A DNA stretch of 64,000 nucleotides from Chryseobacterium sp. G0201 (GCF_003815655.1 NZ_CP033917.1:3286001-3350000); one strand, 5' to 3'; positions 1 through 9,370 are shown, numbered from the stretch's first letter. Program-made: numbers and translations. The notes: a model not told the origin generated them from the sequence alone.

Positions 1-1
1 T

Positions 2-1756
2 TCAGGAGGACCATATGTTAACATGGCTGTATTGCCGAATGCCGGGGGTCCTGTAAGTATTACAAATATTCACCCTGCGATTACAGGTTTTGGAGGATGT
101 GCTGCCGTAAATGAACAATATTTTGCAGGTTATAACCCTCCAATTGGTGATACCAACCTTAATGGTAGAACAGTTCCTCTTACTGCTACAGCAACTGTAG
201 TAGCAGGACAGCAATATCATTTTAAAATGGTAATTGCTGATGCAGGAGATACAGCTTTTGATTCAGCGGTATTTTTAGAAGGAGGATCTTTTAAGATTGG
301 GGTAGATTTATTAGACCCTTCGGGAGCTACTTTACCTTCAGATATTAATGTTTGTGATAATGTACCGCAAGTAATCACAGCATCTGTGAGTGATCCTAAT
401 TTATTATATCAGTGGTTCCTTAACGGTGTGGCTATTAATGGTGCTACAACAAATACAATTACGGCTACTCAGCCGGGAAGTTATACTATTGAAGTAAGCG
501 TTCCGGGGAATCCTTGTCCTGGAAAAGCATCAATTCAAATTCATGGAGGAACGACGCCGACTGCTCAGGATGCAAGTTTGCTTTTGTGCACCACTCCTGA
601 TATTACAACGTTCGACTTATCGACTGCTATGCCGTTAATAAGTACAACCCCAGGTGCAATATTCCGTTTTTATCAAAATCAGGCAGATGCAATCGCTCAA
701 AACAACAATTTTATTACCACTCCATTAAACTATAATGGAAATGACGGCCAGATTCTATATGTAGTTGTTTCAAATGGAGGATTCTGTAGTAAGATGATTG
801 AGTTGAAATTATCAAAAGAAGTAACACCTAAAGCGACTTTGGTTTCTTCCAGAATTAAAATATGCCCGGGAGAATCAGTAAATTTAACAGCTACAGGAGG
901 CAATACTTACTTATGGAATAACTTTTTAGGTACAGGACCAACTCAAACTGTTACTTTATTTAATACAACAACATTTACAGTGTATGCTATCGGAGCTAAA
1001 GGGTGTAAATCTTTACAGCCGGCAACAATAACGGTGGAAGTGGTTCCGGAAATTGTAACTCCATTGAAAGATGTAGAAATGTGTCTTGGAGACAGAGTAA
1101 TCTTGGATGCAGGAGCAGGTCCTAATTACAAGTATTTATGGAATACTGGCGCTACAACGCAGACTATTTCAGTAGATGAATGGGGAATTTACACAGTTGA
1201 AATTGATAACGGAATTTGTAAGAAAATCTTCACTGTAAAAGTAATGGGAGCACCTTCACCTTTTGTTTCTAATATCAATTATGGAAACGGTACTTTAACA
1301 ATTACGGCCGAAAACCCGCCAATCAATAATATTCAGGGAGTTCTAGAGTATTCTGTTGATGGAGGTATTACTTGGCAGCAATCGAATGTATTTACAGGAT
1401 TGCAGAGTAATACGACATACAATATTCAGGTGAGGGTAGTAGGTACACATTGTATGGGAGCGCTTGAGTTCTTTACACTGCAGATTTCAAACATTATTAC
1501 ACCTAACCAAGATGGCGTAAATGATGTGCTGGATCTTACATCACTTGGAGAGTTCAAAAACTTCACAGGTTCTATCTACGACAGATACGGAGTTGAGATG
1601 TTCAGATTCTCAAAACAAAATCCTATCTGGAATGGTACGGTAGCAGGTAAGAGATTGCCGACGGCTACTTATTGGTACAAATTCAACTTTGATTATCCAA
1701 AATCAAAAGCTCAGATGAACTGGTCTGGTTGGATCTTATTAAAGAATAGAGAATAA
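2..1756 (+). CDS. T9SS type B sorting domain surface protein (5' end outside window)
   Basis: The reading frame is open back to the window edge, so the true start lies upstream and only the last 584 residues are visible. The first ~100 residues resemble the choice-of-anchor L domain, including the VIADAGDTAFDSAVFLEGG-like motif typical of it. The middle is a chain of Ig/PKD-like beta domains with paired cysteines. The last ~90 residues (NIITPNQDGVNDVLDL, then YDRYGVEMF and a final WSGWILLKNRE) match the gliding-motility-associated C-terminal domain, the type B signal for secretion and surface attachment by the type IX system. Its adhesin or surface role is inferred from this architecture; no enzymatic motif is visible. 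It ends in a strong hairpin terminator shared with the convergent rsmA gene. Confidence 0.88.
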   Translation, partial: SGGPYVNMAVLPNAGGPVSITNIHPAITGFGGCAAVNEQYFAGYNPPIGDTNLNGRTVPLTATATVVAGQQYHFKMVIADAGDTAFDSAVFLEGGSFKIGVDLLDPSGATLPSDINVCDNVPQVITASVSDPNLLYQWFLNGVAINGATTNTITATQPGSYTIEVSVPGNPCPGKASIQIHGGTTPTAQDASLLLCTTPDITTFDLSTAMPLISTTPGAIFRFYQNQADAIAQNNNFITTPLNYNGNDGQILYVVVSNGGFCSKMIELKLSKEVTPKATLVSSRIKICPGESVNLTATGGNTYLWNNFLGTGPTQTVTLFNTTTFTVYAIGAKGCKSLQPATITVEVVPEIVTPLKDVEMCLGDRVILDAGAGPNYKYLWNTGATTQTISVDEWGIYTVEIDNGICKKIFTVKVMGAPSPFVSNINYGNGTLTITAENPPINNIQGVLEYSVDGGITWQQSNVFTGLQSNTTYNIQVRVVGTHCMGALEFFTLQISNIITPNQDGVNDVLDLTSLGEFKNFTGSIYDRYGVEMFRFSKQNPIWNGTVAGKRLPTATYWYKFNFDYPKSKAQMNWSGWILLKNRE

Positions 1757-1777
1757 TAAATAGATAATGCAACTATC

Positions 1778-1813
1778 AAAAAAGCCTTTCAAATTTAATT
1801 GAAAGGCTTTTTT
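1778..1813. terminator. Bidirectional intrinsic terminator
   Basis: A perfect 15-bp stem (1778-1792 with 1799-1813) has a 6-nt loop and A/T tracts at both ends. It lies between two convergent genes, so it can serve both the surface-protein gene and rsmA. Confidence 0.9.
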
Positions 1814-1825
1814 ATTTTTAAGATT

Positions 1826-2596
1826 TTATCGGTTTTCTTTCCAGAGTTTGGTGAAATTGATAAAGTCGCTAACACTTAATTCTTCAGCTCTTTTATCCAT
1901 GAACTCATGTGTTTTTAATTCTTCAGGAATTTCCAATACTTTTAAAGAGTTGGATAATTTTTTTCTCCTTTGATTAAAACCGGCCTTTACGATTTGTTTG
2001 AAAAGCACTTCATTTCCTGCCAACCCTTCTTTTGGGTTTCGGGTTAATTTAATAACTCCCGATTTTACCTTTGGAGGGGGATTGAACACGTTTTCATGCA
2101 CCGTAAACAGATAAGTTACATCATAGTATGCCTGAACCAAAACAGATAGAATTCCGTACTCTTTTGTTCTTGGGACAGATGCTGTTCTTTCTGCCACTTC
2201 TTTTTGGAACATTCCTACCATTTCCGGGATCAATTCATAGTGATCTATAATTTTGAACAAGATCTGTGAAGAAATATTATAAGGGAAGTTTCCAATAATA
2301 GCAATTTGATCGTTATTAATAAAATTGAAATCCTGTTTCAGGAAATCTCCTACAAAGATCTCTTCTGTAATCTTAGAATAGGTATTTTTCAGGTAGTCTA
2401 TAGATTCGGTATCTATTTCTGCAAGATAAAGATTTTGCTCTTTTTCGAGAAGGTATTTGGTAAGAACTCCCGTTCCCGGGCCTATTTCCATAATATTATT
2501 ATAGTTCTCAAAACTAAGACCTTCTACGATTTTTCTTGCGATATTTTCATCTGTCAAAAAGTGTTGACCAAGATGCTTTTTTGCTTTTACACTCAA
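1826..2596 (-). CDS. rsmA: 16S rRNA (adenine1518-N6/adenine1519-N6)-dimethyltransferase RsmA
   Basis: RsmA/KsgA dimethylates two adjacent adenines in the 3' terminal helix of 16S rRNA late in 30S assembly, using S-adenosylmethionine. At 256 residues it has the family's usual length. The N-terminus has the KKHLGQHFLTD signature, the SAM-binding loop is EIGPGTGVLT, and the catalytic motif is GNFPYNIS (family N-[LF]-P-Y). The C-terminal helical domain includes FNQRRKKL. The start is taken as TTG at 2596: an in-frame stop lies three codons upstream, and no ATG occurs before the SAM loop, so a rare start codon is required. It is a single gene, divergent from the ftsX operon. Confidence 0.97.
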   Translation of the reverse strand: MSVKAKKHLGQHFLTDENIARKIVEGLSFENYNNIMEIGPGTGVLTKYLLEKEQNLYLAEIDTESIDYLKNTYSKITEEIFVGDFLKQDFNFINNDQIAIIGNFPYNISSQILFKIIDHYELIPEMVGMFQKEVAERTASVPRTKEYGILSVLVQAYYDVTYLFTVHENVFNPPPKVKSGVIKLTRNPKEGLAGNEVLFKQIVKAGFNQRRKKLSNSLKVLEIPEELKTHEFMDKRAEELSVSDFINFTKLWKENR

Positions 2597-2687
2597 GTTT
2601 TTTTATGATTTTATTAACAATGATTTTCTCTATTTCGTCCCAAATTTCGGAAGTTTTTTTCTAATTTAGCCAAAAATTTTAATATTA

Positions 2688-3587
2688 ATGGCTAAATCTG
2701 TAGATGAATTTAATAAAAAGAGACTTCGATCGAGCAATATTACAGTCGTAATAAGTATTGCCTTAGTGTTATTTTTGTTAGGATTAATGGGACTTATTTT
2801 GATCAATGCCCAGAAATATTCCGACTATATCAAGGAACAATTGGTTGTCAACGCCTACTTTGATGAAAACTATGACGCGAAAGACTCTGTAAAAATTGCA
2901 AAATTTGAAGAAGAAACTTTAAAGAAAGTACAGACTTTGGCACCTGTAAAAAAGGCGACCTACATTTCTAGAGCTGCCGCTGCAATTGAAGCGAAAAAAA
3001 GTATGGGAATTGATAGCGATGCGCTTTTCGAGGAAAATATTTTCCCTTCTTCTATAGAAATTGCTCTGAAACCTGAATATGTAGACCCTGCAAAAATTGA
3101 TGCAGCGATAAAGATCATTAAATCCGTTCCGGGAGTTGTAGACGTTAAGAACGACAGTACCTTAATGGTAGATGTATACAACAACCTGAGTAGAATTTTA
3201 AAATGGATTTTTGGTTTTTCTCTTTTATTTTTGGTGTTAGCGGTAGTTTTAATTAATAACTCTATCCGTCTGAAAATATTTTCAAAAAGATTTATTATCA
3301 AAACCATGCAGTTGGTAGGGGCGAAAAGAAGATTTATCTTAAAGCCTTTTATCATTGAAGCTGTTATTTTAGGAGCTATCGGTTCTTTTATCGGGCTTGC
3401 TGCTTTATGTGGTGTTTGGTATTATTTCACGAGTCAGATCGGTTCATCATTCGTACAGGATAATCAGCAGTATTTTTGGTTGATCTTACTTGTATTGGGA
3501 GTTGGAGTTTTAATCACGGTTCTAAGTACAATCATCGCAACATGGAGATTCCTCAAATCTAACGTTGACGATTTATATTATTCTTAA
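2688..3587 (+). CDS. ftsX: Cell-division permease-like protein FtsX
   Basis: This 299-residue inner-membrane protein has FtsX topology: a cytoplasmic N-terminus, one membrane helix near residues 20-42, a periplasmic domain of about 110 residues, and three C-terminal helices (about 170-195, 225-250 and 260-285). With FtsE it regulates peptidoglycan hydrolases at the division site. The FtsX-like permease fold is clear from VQLVGAKRRFI-type residues between the helices. FtsE is not adjacent. It is the first gene of a run with DUF3098, uppP, truB and rluF, with 2 nt to the next start. A possible -7 element of the TANNTTAG type lies at 2662-2669, without a clear -33 box. Confidence 0.88.
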   Translation: MAKSVDEFNKKRLRSSNITVVISIALVLFLLGLMGLILINAQKYSDYIKEQLVVNAYFDENYDAKDSVKIAKFEEETLKKVQTLAPVKKATYISRAAAAIEAKKSMGIDSDALFEENIFPSSIEIALKPEYVDPAKIDAAIKIIKSVPGVVDVKNDSTLMVDVYNNLSRILKWIFGFSLLFLVLAVVLINNSIRLKIFSKRFIIKTMQLVGAKRRFILKPFIIEAVILGAIGSFIGLAALCGVWYYFTSQIGSSFVQDNQQYFWLILLVLGVGVLITVLSTIIATWRFLKSNVDDLYYS

Positions 3588-3589
3588 AA

Positions 3590-3886
3590 ATGAGCAAAAA
3601 AACAAATAAATTTTCTGCTGCTGATTTCGGTAAAGAAACTGAAGTTACACAGGAAAACACGTTCTATTTCGGACAGCAAAATTTTAAATGGATGCTTATT
3701 GGTTTAGCATTTATCGTTGTCGGATTCTTATTAATGATGGGACATGACGCTAATACTGTTGACGGAAAATTTGATCCTAATTCTTGGAATGAAGATATCT
3801 TTTCTATCAGAAGAATCAGAATTGCACCTCTGTTCATTGTAATAGGGTTTGTGATTGAAGGGTACGCGATTTTAAAAAGAAAATAA
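3590..3886 (+). CDS. DUF3098 domain membrane protein
   Basis: This 98-residue protein has a charged N-terminus and two predicted membrane helices (about residues 34-50 and 77-94). Between them is the sequence DPNSWNEDIFSIRRIRIAP, which fits the DUF3098 family found in Bacteroidota, typically next to ftsX. Function is unknown. It begins 2 nt after the ftsX stop and is very probably co-translated, so a role in envelope or division processes is a reasonable inference from context only. Confidence 0.85.
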   Translation: MSKKTNKFSAADFGKETEVTQENTFYFGQQNFKWMLIGLAFIVVGFLLMMGHDANTVDGKFDPNSWNEDIFSIRRIRIAPLFIVIGFVIEGYAILKRK

Positions 3887-3900
3887 TTAATTTTTATTTT

Positions 3901-3958
3901 AAAGATTAAGAAATAGCGAGATTTAGAAAGTTCTAGATTTCAATATCTCTTAATCTTT
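3901..3958. repeat. Hairpin inside the ftsX-uppP operon
   Basis: Perfect 10-bp arms (3901-3910 and 3949-3958) flank a 38-nt loop in the 89-bp gap between the DUF3098 gene and uppP. No T-tract follows directly, so it is not a typical terminator. It could stabilise or attenuate the transcript. Confidence 0.5.
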
Positions 3959-3975
3959 AAATTTTTATATATACT

Positions 3976-4794
3976 ATGGATTTAATCAAAGCAATCGTTA
4001 TTGCAATTATTGAAGGGCTTACAGAATATCTGCCAATTTCCTCTACTGCACACATGGGTTTTGCTGCTAATTTAATGGGCATGCAGGAAGATGAATTTTT
4101 AAAAATGTTTCAGGTTTCCATTCAGTTTGGAGCGATCTTGTCTGTTGTGGTGGCATATTGGAAAAAATTCTTTGATTTCAATAATATCAAGTTTTATTTT
4201 AAGTTGGCTTATGCAGTTGTTCCTGCTTTGGCTTTAGGATATTTGTTTGATGATAAAATTGAAGCCATTCTTGGAAATCAGATTGCAATTTCATCCGTTT
4301 TAGTACTTGGTGGAGTTGTTTTATTATTTGCAGATAAATGGTTTAAAAATCCAACCATCGATGATGAAAAAGGAATTACCGTAAAAAAAGCAATAACAAT
4401 CGGCTTCTGGCAGTGTCTTGCGATGATGCCCGGAACGAGTAGAAGTGCTGCTTCTATCATCGGAGGTATGACGCAGGGATTAACGAGAAAAGCTGCGGCA
4501 GAATTTTCATTCTTTTTGGCGGTTCCTACGATGTTGGCGGTTACGGTTTATTCTGTTTTTGTTAAAACTTGGGGTAAAGAAACCGGTAATCCTCAAAAAG
4601 GATACGAAATGATCATTGCATCAAACGACCACATAATGATCTTTGTGATTGGAAATGTTGTTGCATTTATTGTCGCATTAATTGCCATTAAAGCTTTTAT
4701 CGGAGTTTTAAATAAATATGGTTTCAAACCTTGGGGATGGTACCGTATTTTTGTTGGATTGGCTTTATTGATTTATTTTTACTTTTTTAAATAA
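3976..4794 (+). CDS. uppP: Undecaprenyl-diphosphate phosphatase UppP (BacA)
   Basis: UppP dephosphorylates undecaprenyl pyrophosphate to recycle the lipid carrier for peptidoglycan and O-antigen synthesis, and overexpression gives bacitracin resistance. The 272-residue protein is hydrophobic throughout (about eight membrane segments). Both signature regions are present: EGLTEYLPISSTAHM near residues 14-28 and MMPGTSRSAASIIGG near 154-168, which contribute the catalytic Glu, Ser and Arg. It sits between the DUF3098 gene and truB, an order seen widely in Bacteroidota. Confidence 0.96.
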   Translation: MDLIKAIVIAIIEGLTEYLPISSTAHMGFAANLMGMQEDEFLKMFQVSIQFGAILSVVVAYWKKFFDFNNIKFYFKLAYAVVPALALGYLFDDKIEAILGNQIAISSVLVLGGVVLLFADKWFKNPTIDDEKGITVKKAITIGFWQCLAMMPGTSRSAASIIGGMTQGLTRKAAAEFSFFLAVPTMLAVTVYSVFVKTWGKETGNPQKGYEMIIASNDHIMIFVIGNVVAFIVALIAIKAFIGVLNKYGFKPWGWYRIFVGLALLIYFYFFK

Positions 4795-4841
4795 TCAGGT
4801 TAAAAAATTACTGATTACCAATTATATATTACTCATCATTC

Positions 4842-5540
4842 ATGACAGCTGAAGAACTGCAATCAGGACACGTATTTTTATTAGACAAACCTCTGGATTG
4901 GACTTCTTTTCAGGCAGTTAATAAAATGAAATATAAACTCAAAAGAGAGTTTAATCTTCCTAAGAAATTTAAAATTGGTCATGCCGGAACATTAGATCCG
5001 AGAGCAACCGGACTGCTTATCGTATGTTGTGGGAAATTCACCAAGAAAATCCCTGAAATACAGGATGCGCCAAAAGAATATTGGACGGAAATTAAAATTG
5101 GCGTACAAACAGAATCTTACGACACCGAAAAACCTGAGATCCTTCAACAGGATTATTCGCATATTTCAGAAGAGCAGATAAATGAAACTGTAATGAAATT
5201 TTTGGGTGAAATAGATCAGACGCCACCTGTTTTTTCAGCAATAAAAATTGACGGAAAGAGAGCCTATAATCTGGCTAGAGCAGGAGAGGAAGTAGAAATG
5301 AAATCCAGAAAAACAACGATTCTTTATATTGAAGATATCAAAATCAATCTTCCTTTGGTAAGCTTTACAGTAGGCTGCTCTAAAGGAACTTATATCCGAA
5401 GTCTGGCTCATGATATAGGGCAGGAATTGGGTGTTGGTGCTTATTTAACACAATTAAGACGTACAAAAATTGGGGACTATAAAATTGAAGAGGCAACGAC
5501 TCAGTTTTTAGATAATGATTTTAGATTTGATAATAATTAA
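4842..5540 (+). CDS. truB: tRNA pseudouridine(55) synthase TruB
   Basis: TruB isomerises U55 in the T-loop of tRNAs. The catalytic aspartate is Asp52 in the HAGTLDPRATG motif. Further family motifs are the N-terminal LDKPLDWTS, PPVFSAIKIDGKRAY in the middle and CSKGTYIRSLAHDIG near the C-terminus. The length of 232 residues is typical of the short bacterial form without a full PUA domain. It begins 47 nt after uppP and ends 10 nt before rluF, so it belongs to the same transcription unit. Confidence 0.97.
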   Translation: MTAEELQSGHVFLLDKPLDWTSFQAVNKMKYKLKREFNLPKKFKIGHAGTLDPRATGLLIVCCGKFTKKIPEIQDAPKEYWTEIKIGVQTESYDTEKPEILQQDYSHISEEQINETVMKFLGEIDQTPPVFSAIKIDGKRAYNLARAGEEVEMKSRKTTILYIEDIKINLPLVSFTVGCSKGTYIRSLAHDIGQELGVGAYLTQLRRTKIGDYKIEEATTQFLDNDFRFDNN

Positions 5541-5550
5541 AAACTAACCT

Positions 5551-6276
5551 ATGCAGGAGAAAACACGTATCAATAAATATTTATCTGAAGCCGGCTACTG
5601 CTCGCGAAGAGCAGCAGATAAGCTTTTGGAAGAAGGCAGAATTACGATCAACGGTAAGGTTCCTGAAATGGGAACTAAAGTTTCTGATGAAGATATCGTG
5701 GAAGTTGATGGTAAACCAATACGTGAATCTGAGGATGAGCCTATTTACATTGCTTTCAATAAACCTGTAGGCATCGTGTGTACAACAGATACCAAGCGCG
5801 AAATAGATAATATCATAGAATATATCAACCATCCGAAAAGAATTTTCCCGATCGGAAGATTAGATAAACCAAGTGAAGGGTTGATTCTTTTAACTAATGA
5901 TGGAGATATCGTTAATAAAATTCTAAGAGCAAGAAACAATCACGAAAAAGAATATTTGGTACGCGTGGATAAGCCAATCAATCCAAAATTCTTAGATAAA
6001 ATGAGAAACGGAGTTCCTATTTTAGATACGGTCACAAAAAAATGTGAAGTTGAAAAAATAGATGATATGACTTTCAGAATTGTTCTTACCCAAGGCTTAA
6101 ACAGACAGATTCGTAGAATGTGCGAATATCTTGGCTACGAAGTAAAGAAGCTTAAAAGAATCCGTATCATGAATATAAAACTGGATCTTCCCGTTGGAAA
6201 ATGGAGAGATTTGACGGATACCGAACTTTCTACTTTAAATGATTTGCTTGGAGATTCTAGCAAAACTATAGACTAG
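5551..6276 (+). CDS. rluF: 23S rRNA pseudouridine(2604) synthase RluF
   Basis: This RsuA/RluB-type pseudouridine synthase has 241 residues. An S4 RNA-binding domain occupies residues 1-60 ([18 protein letters not shown]). The catalytic domain carries [10 protein letters not shown] with Asp105 as nucleophile, and [21 protein letters not shown] near the C-terminus. The stretch around [20 protein letters not shown] resembles E. coli RluF more than RluB or RsuA, so modification of U2604 of 23S rRNA is the best assignment. It lacks the basic C-terminal tail of the E. coli protein. Last gene of the ftsX-uppP-truB run. Confidence 0.88.
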   Translation: MQEKTRINKYLSEAGYCSRRAADKLLEEGRITINGKVPEMGTKVSDEDIVEVDGKPIRESEDEPIYIAFNKPVGIVCTTDTKREIDNIIEYINHPKRIFPIGRLDKPSEGLILLTNDGDIVNKILRARNNHEKEYLVRVDKPINPKFLDKMRNGVPILDTVTKKCEVEKIDDMTFRIVLTQGLNRQIRRMCEYLGYEVKKLKRIRIMNIKLDLPVGKWRDLTDTELSTLNDLLGDSSKTID

Positions 6277-6305
6277 CTGGAATTTTTGGTTTACAATAAA
6301 TATAC

Positions 6306-6403
6306 AGATGCTTCGACTCCGCTCAGTATGACATTTCTAATACTAATCGTACTATTTTAAAAGTAAATTTTTAGTGATGTCATGCTGAGCGGAGTCGAAG
6401 CAT
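6306..6403. repeat. Intergenic hairpin repeat, family A copy 1
   Basis: Inverted repeat with arms 6306-6336 and 6375-6403 built around CTTCGACTCCGCTCAG and its complement. Read on the minus strand, the loop has TTAGTATTAG two bases before the right arm (6337-6346 on plus). The same loop word and spacing occur in copies at 38.6 kb and 55.5 kb. It lies between the convergent rluF and helix-hairpin-helix genes. Confidence 0.85.
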
Positions 6404-6436
6404 TTCAAGGAAATAGGAATAATTCAAAACACATTA

Positions 6437-7738
6437 CTATTTCAAATACAGTTTCATTCTCGTCTCATATTCCGGTTTTACTTTCAATAATTTCCAGATT
6501 TTCTTTTCGTCACGTTCGCTTATTCTGTAGAAAATAATTTTATCAGCAGAATATTTAAAATAAGGATGATTTTTCAGCCATTCTTCCGGTGCATCGACTA
6601 ACGTATATTTTGGAACATTTGAAGTATTTAACGGAGAAATTGCAAGCAGTTTTTGAGTTAAATCTTTATCAATATTATAAGTTGTCAGAATTTGGTCTTT
6701 ATTCACAAAACCTCCTAGTTTTTTTCTAAATCCTATTATTGAACCCGCAGCTCTTTCATCCATTCCAAACTCTAAAAGTTGTTTAAAAGTAATTGAATTG
6801 AGATCGACTTTTGAAAAATCAGTTTTTTCTTGCTTGATCTCCAATTTCTTTTCGTCAGCCTTTGCTAAATTTGATGGATTAAGTTTAATATAAGGTCTTA
6901 ATTCTTCAAACTTTTCAGCTGAAATCACAAAACATTTTTGAATATCTTCTAAACTTTTAAAACTACCTCTTAAGTTTCGATCACGGTAATTAACAATTGT
7001 ATTGGCCTGTTTTTCTGAAAATCCAAAAGCTTTCCAACCATCAATATTCAAAGTATTCGGATCAAAAGAGCGATATTGAATTTTAGTTTTTCCAGTAGAA
7101 AAGTTTTTAGTAAAATTTTTAAAATTTTCAGGCGTTTTTGCAGGAAGTATCAAATAAGGTTCAAGTTTCTCATAATTTTCATCATTAATGATAAAACATT
7201 CTTTAAACTTTTCTTTGCTGACAAAGCTTCCGCCCAAATAACTTTTATATTTTAAAATAGCTTCTGATTGTCTTTCACTAAAGCCCATTTTCACCCAATC
7301 ATTCACAGAATAATGATCCGGATTGAATTTCCCAGAAATACTGATGCTCTTTTTCTCAAAGCTTTTAAAATGAGTAGATTTAGCTTCTTTATTGGTTTCA
7401 GGAAGCAAAATATAGAATTCCAACTCTGCAAATTTCTCAGGAGAGATAGCATAACATTTTTTGAATTGTTCTTTTGACGTAAACCTTCCTCCAACAATTT
7501 TTTTATAGTTTAAAATCGTTGCAATTTGTTTTTCTGTAAAACCCAGATTTTGCCATTGTTTTTCGTCAAGATCATTCGGTTCAAATTCGGATAAGTTTAA
7601 AGGAACTGTACTTTCAGAAATGAATTTTACATCAGAAAAATCTTCTTTTTCCGTACTCGTATATTTTTGAAATGCAAATACAAGAATCAGAAGTATTCCT
7701 AAGCATGCAACTTTTTGGTAATAGTTTTTTCTCATCAT
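6437..7738 (-). CDS. Membrane-anchored helix-hairpin-helix repeat protein
   Basis: This 433-residue protein has one N-terminal membrane helix (about residues 9-24) followed by four or five repeats of a helix-hairpin-helix-like unit at about 48-112, 135-198, 222-287 and 310-372, with a weaker one at 382-433. Each unit has the pattern W-x2-hGFSE+QA-x2-I-x2-Y+-x3-GGxF-x-S-x-E-x-F-x-+C(F/Y). HhH units bind DNA non-specifically in ComEA and related proteins. With the membrane anchor this suggests an exported or periplasmic DNA- or protein-binding role, which is inference. No enzymatic motif is visible. A second ATG one codon downstream is an alternative start. Its neighbour upstream is the MerR regulator gene in the same orientation. 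Confidence 0.8.
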   Translation of the reverse strand: MMRKNYYQKVACLGILLILVFAFQKYTSTEKEDFSDVKFISESTVPLNLSEFEPNDLDEKQWQNLGFTEKQIATILNYKKIVGGRFTSKEQFKKCYAISPEKFAELEFYILLPETNKEAKSTHFKSFEKKSISISGKFNPDHYSVNDWVKMGFSERQSEAILKYKSYLGGSFVSKEKFKECFIINDENYEKLEPYLILPAKTPENFKNFTKNFSTGKTKIQYRSFDPNTLNIDGWKAFGFSEKQANTIVNYRDRNLRGSFKSLEDIQKCFVISAEKFEELRPYIKLNPSNLAKADEKKLEIKQEKTDFSKVDLNSITFKQLLEFGMDERAAGSIIGFRKKLGGFVNKDQILTTYNIDKDLTQKLLAISPLNTSNVPKYTLVDAPEEWLKNHPYFKYSADKIIFYRISERDEKKIWKLLKVKPEYETRMKLYLK

Positions 7739-7872
7739 TCAGTAAACTTAATGATAATAGTAATCATCAAGCAATGACTAAGTTGGAAATACTATTGTTT
7801 GTGATATAATCTGCTTATCAAGCTTATGAATTTAAATCTTAAAAGAGATTTATGTAAATTTTTTAAAGAAAA

Positions 7873-8214
7873 CTATTCCGGATTATCGGCCAATGACTCT
7901 TTAAGTTTCAATAATTCTGCTTTTACAAACTCTAATCGGTCAATAATCGTAACGGTTTCAGAGATTTTAGCATTGGTTGTCAAAGCAATTCTGGCTCCGT
8001 CAAGCGTGTAGCCTTTTTCTTTTACCAAATGGTAGATGATCTGTAAGTTTTTAATGTCTTCAGGAGTGAAATATCTGTTTCCTTTTTTGTTTTTTTTAGG
8101 TTTAATGATGGGGAATTCCTGCTCCCAATAACGTATCAATGAAGTGTTTACATCAAAAGCTTTTGCAACTTCTCCTATAGAATAATACAGTTTGTCTGCT
8201 AAATTTATCTTCAT
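7873..8214 (-). CDS. MerR family transcriptional regulator
   Basis: At 113 residues it is a short MerR-type regulator: a winged-helix DNA-binding domain at residues 8-75 (YYSIGEVAKAFDVNTSLIRYWEQEF, GNRYFTPEDIKNLQIIY) and a C-terminal dimerisation helix. No effector-binding domain or metal-binding cysteines are present. The start at 8214 is chosen because the frame upstream, though open, lacks family residues and contains the promoter (TTG at 8262-8264, TATCTTTG at 8233-8240 on the minus strand). The HhH gene follows downstream on the same strand after about 130 bp. Confidence 0.9.
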   Translation of the reverse strand: MKINLADKLYYSIGEVAKAFDVNTSLIRYWEQEFPIIKPKKNKKGNRYFTPEDIKNLQIIYHLVKEKGYTLDGARIALTTNAKISETVTIIDRLEFVKAELLKLKESLADNPE

Positions 8215-8232
8215 TTTACAAATCCTAAAACT

Positions 8233-8264
8233 CAAAGATAAATATTTTTTGAAGCTTGTTACAA
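8233..8264 (-). promoter_or_regulatory. Bacteroidetes-type promoter of the merR gene
   Basis: On the minus strand, TTG (8262-8264) is followed after 21 nt by TATCTTTG (8233-8240), matching the -33 TTG and -7 TANNTTTG consensus. The same 21-nt spacing is found upstream of rpsA, rplS and the GH20 gene. Confidence 0.75.
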
Positions 8265-8365
8265 ATACGTAACACAAAATGTTTGTTTTTGTTGTATAAA
8301 TCATGTTTAAAGTCATTCTAGACCTTTGAATTTTTTCTTTATTTTTGATATCAAATAAAATTAGG

Positions 8366-9247
8366 ATGAATTCTATCTCAGTCTTGCATATCGATCTTTT
8401 TCAGTCTGGGAAGAATACTTCGGATTTTTATTTTAATACGATGAAAGATCATTTGGTTTCCAGTCATAAACATATTGAGAAACCGCATCGTCACGATTTT
8501 TATGTTACCGTACTTTTTACCAAAGGAAAAGGAATTCACGAGATCGATTTTCAGAAGTATGAAGTTTCTGAGGGAAGTATTTTCTTTTTGTCGCCCGGGC
8601 AGGTTCACAGTTGGGAGCTTTCAGAGGATACGGATGGTTATATTTTCTTCTGCTCTCAGGAATATTATGATATGCATTATGTGAACAGGAAATTAAGAAG
8701 TTTTCCTTTTTTCAGTTCATCAACTTTTCCTAGAAAGTTTCAGTTTGAATCTGAGGAATTATTGAAAATAATTAATCTATTCCAGGAAATAGAAGAAGAA
8801 TACATTGCTCAGAATATGATGAAAGATGATCTTATTCTTTCATTGATGTCTCAAATTTATATTAATACAACGAGACAGTTTTCTAAAAATTTAGATGAAA
8901 TAAGTTCACCGACAAGCATTTCTTATTTTAACCATTATCAGGATTTTGAGAATTTGGTTGAACAATATTTTACAACTCAAAAATCAATTGCGCATTATGC
9001 TTCTGTGATGGAAATTTCACCAAAACATTTAAACAGAATTATACAGACTGTAGTTCAAAAAACAGCAACAGAAGTCATCACCGAAAGGGTAATTTTAGAG
9101 GCAAAAAGAATGCTGATGTATCTTGATGAAAGTTTGGTGGAAATTGCTTTTCGTCTCGGTTATGAAGAATATTCTTATTTTGTGAGAGTTTTCCGAAAAG
9201 GCTCCGGAATGACTCCCACGCAATTTATAAAGAAATATAAGGCTTAA
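8366..9247 (+). CDS. AraC family transcriptional regulator
   Basis: A 293-residue regulator with an N-terminal cupin-like sensor domain (about 25-110: HIEKPHRHDFYVTVLFTKG, then SPGQVHSWEL) and a C-terminal AraC double helix-turn-helix (about 200-290, ending with EIAFRLGYEEYSYFVRVFRK and GMTPTQFIKKY). The ATG at 8366 is preferred over a TTG seven codons upstream, because MNSISVLHIDLF is the usual beginning of such proteins and a TATTTTTG promoter-like word overlaps the TTG. The effector is unknown. It stands alone, so its targets cannot be told from context. Confidence 0.88.
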   Translation: MNSISVLHIDLFQSGKNTSDFYFNTMKDHLVSSHKHIEKPHRHDFYVTVLFTKGKGIHEIDFQKYEVSEGSIFFLSPGQVHSWELSEDTDGYIFFCSQEYYDMHYVNRKLRSFPFFSSSTFPRKFQFESEELLKIINLFQEIEEEYIAQNMMKDDLILSLMSQIYINTTRQFSKNLDEISSPTSISYFNHYQDFENLVEQYFTTQKSIAHYASVMEISPKHLNRIIQTVVQKTATEVITERVILEAKRMLMYLDESLVEIAFRLGYEEYSYFVRVFRKGSGMTPTQFIKKYKA

Positions 9248-9370
9248 ATTTGGTTGTTGGTTTCTGGTTGATAGTTTTTAGTTTAAATAAAATACAAGAT
9301 TATTTATTTAAAAATTCTCAAGTTGCAAAACTCTAAAAACCTAAGACTCTAAGCCCCTCCAACCCAATAT

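Noticed and set aside
6306..6403. A simple bidirectional terminator
   Set aside because: Termination may be a side effect, but the conserved loop word shared with two distant copies points to a repeat family.
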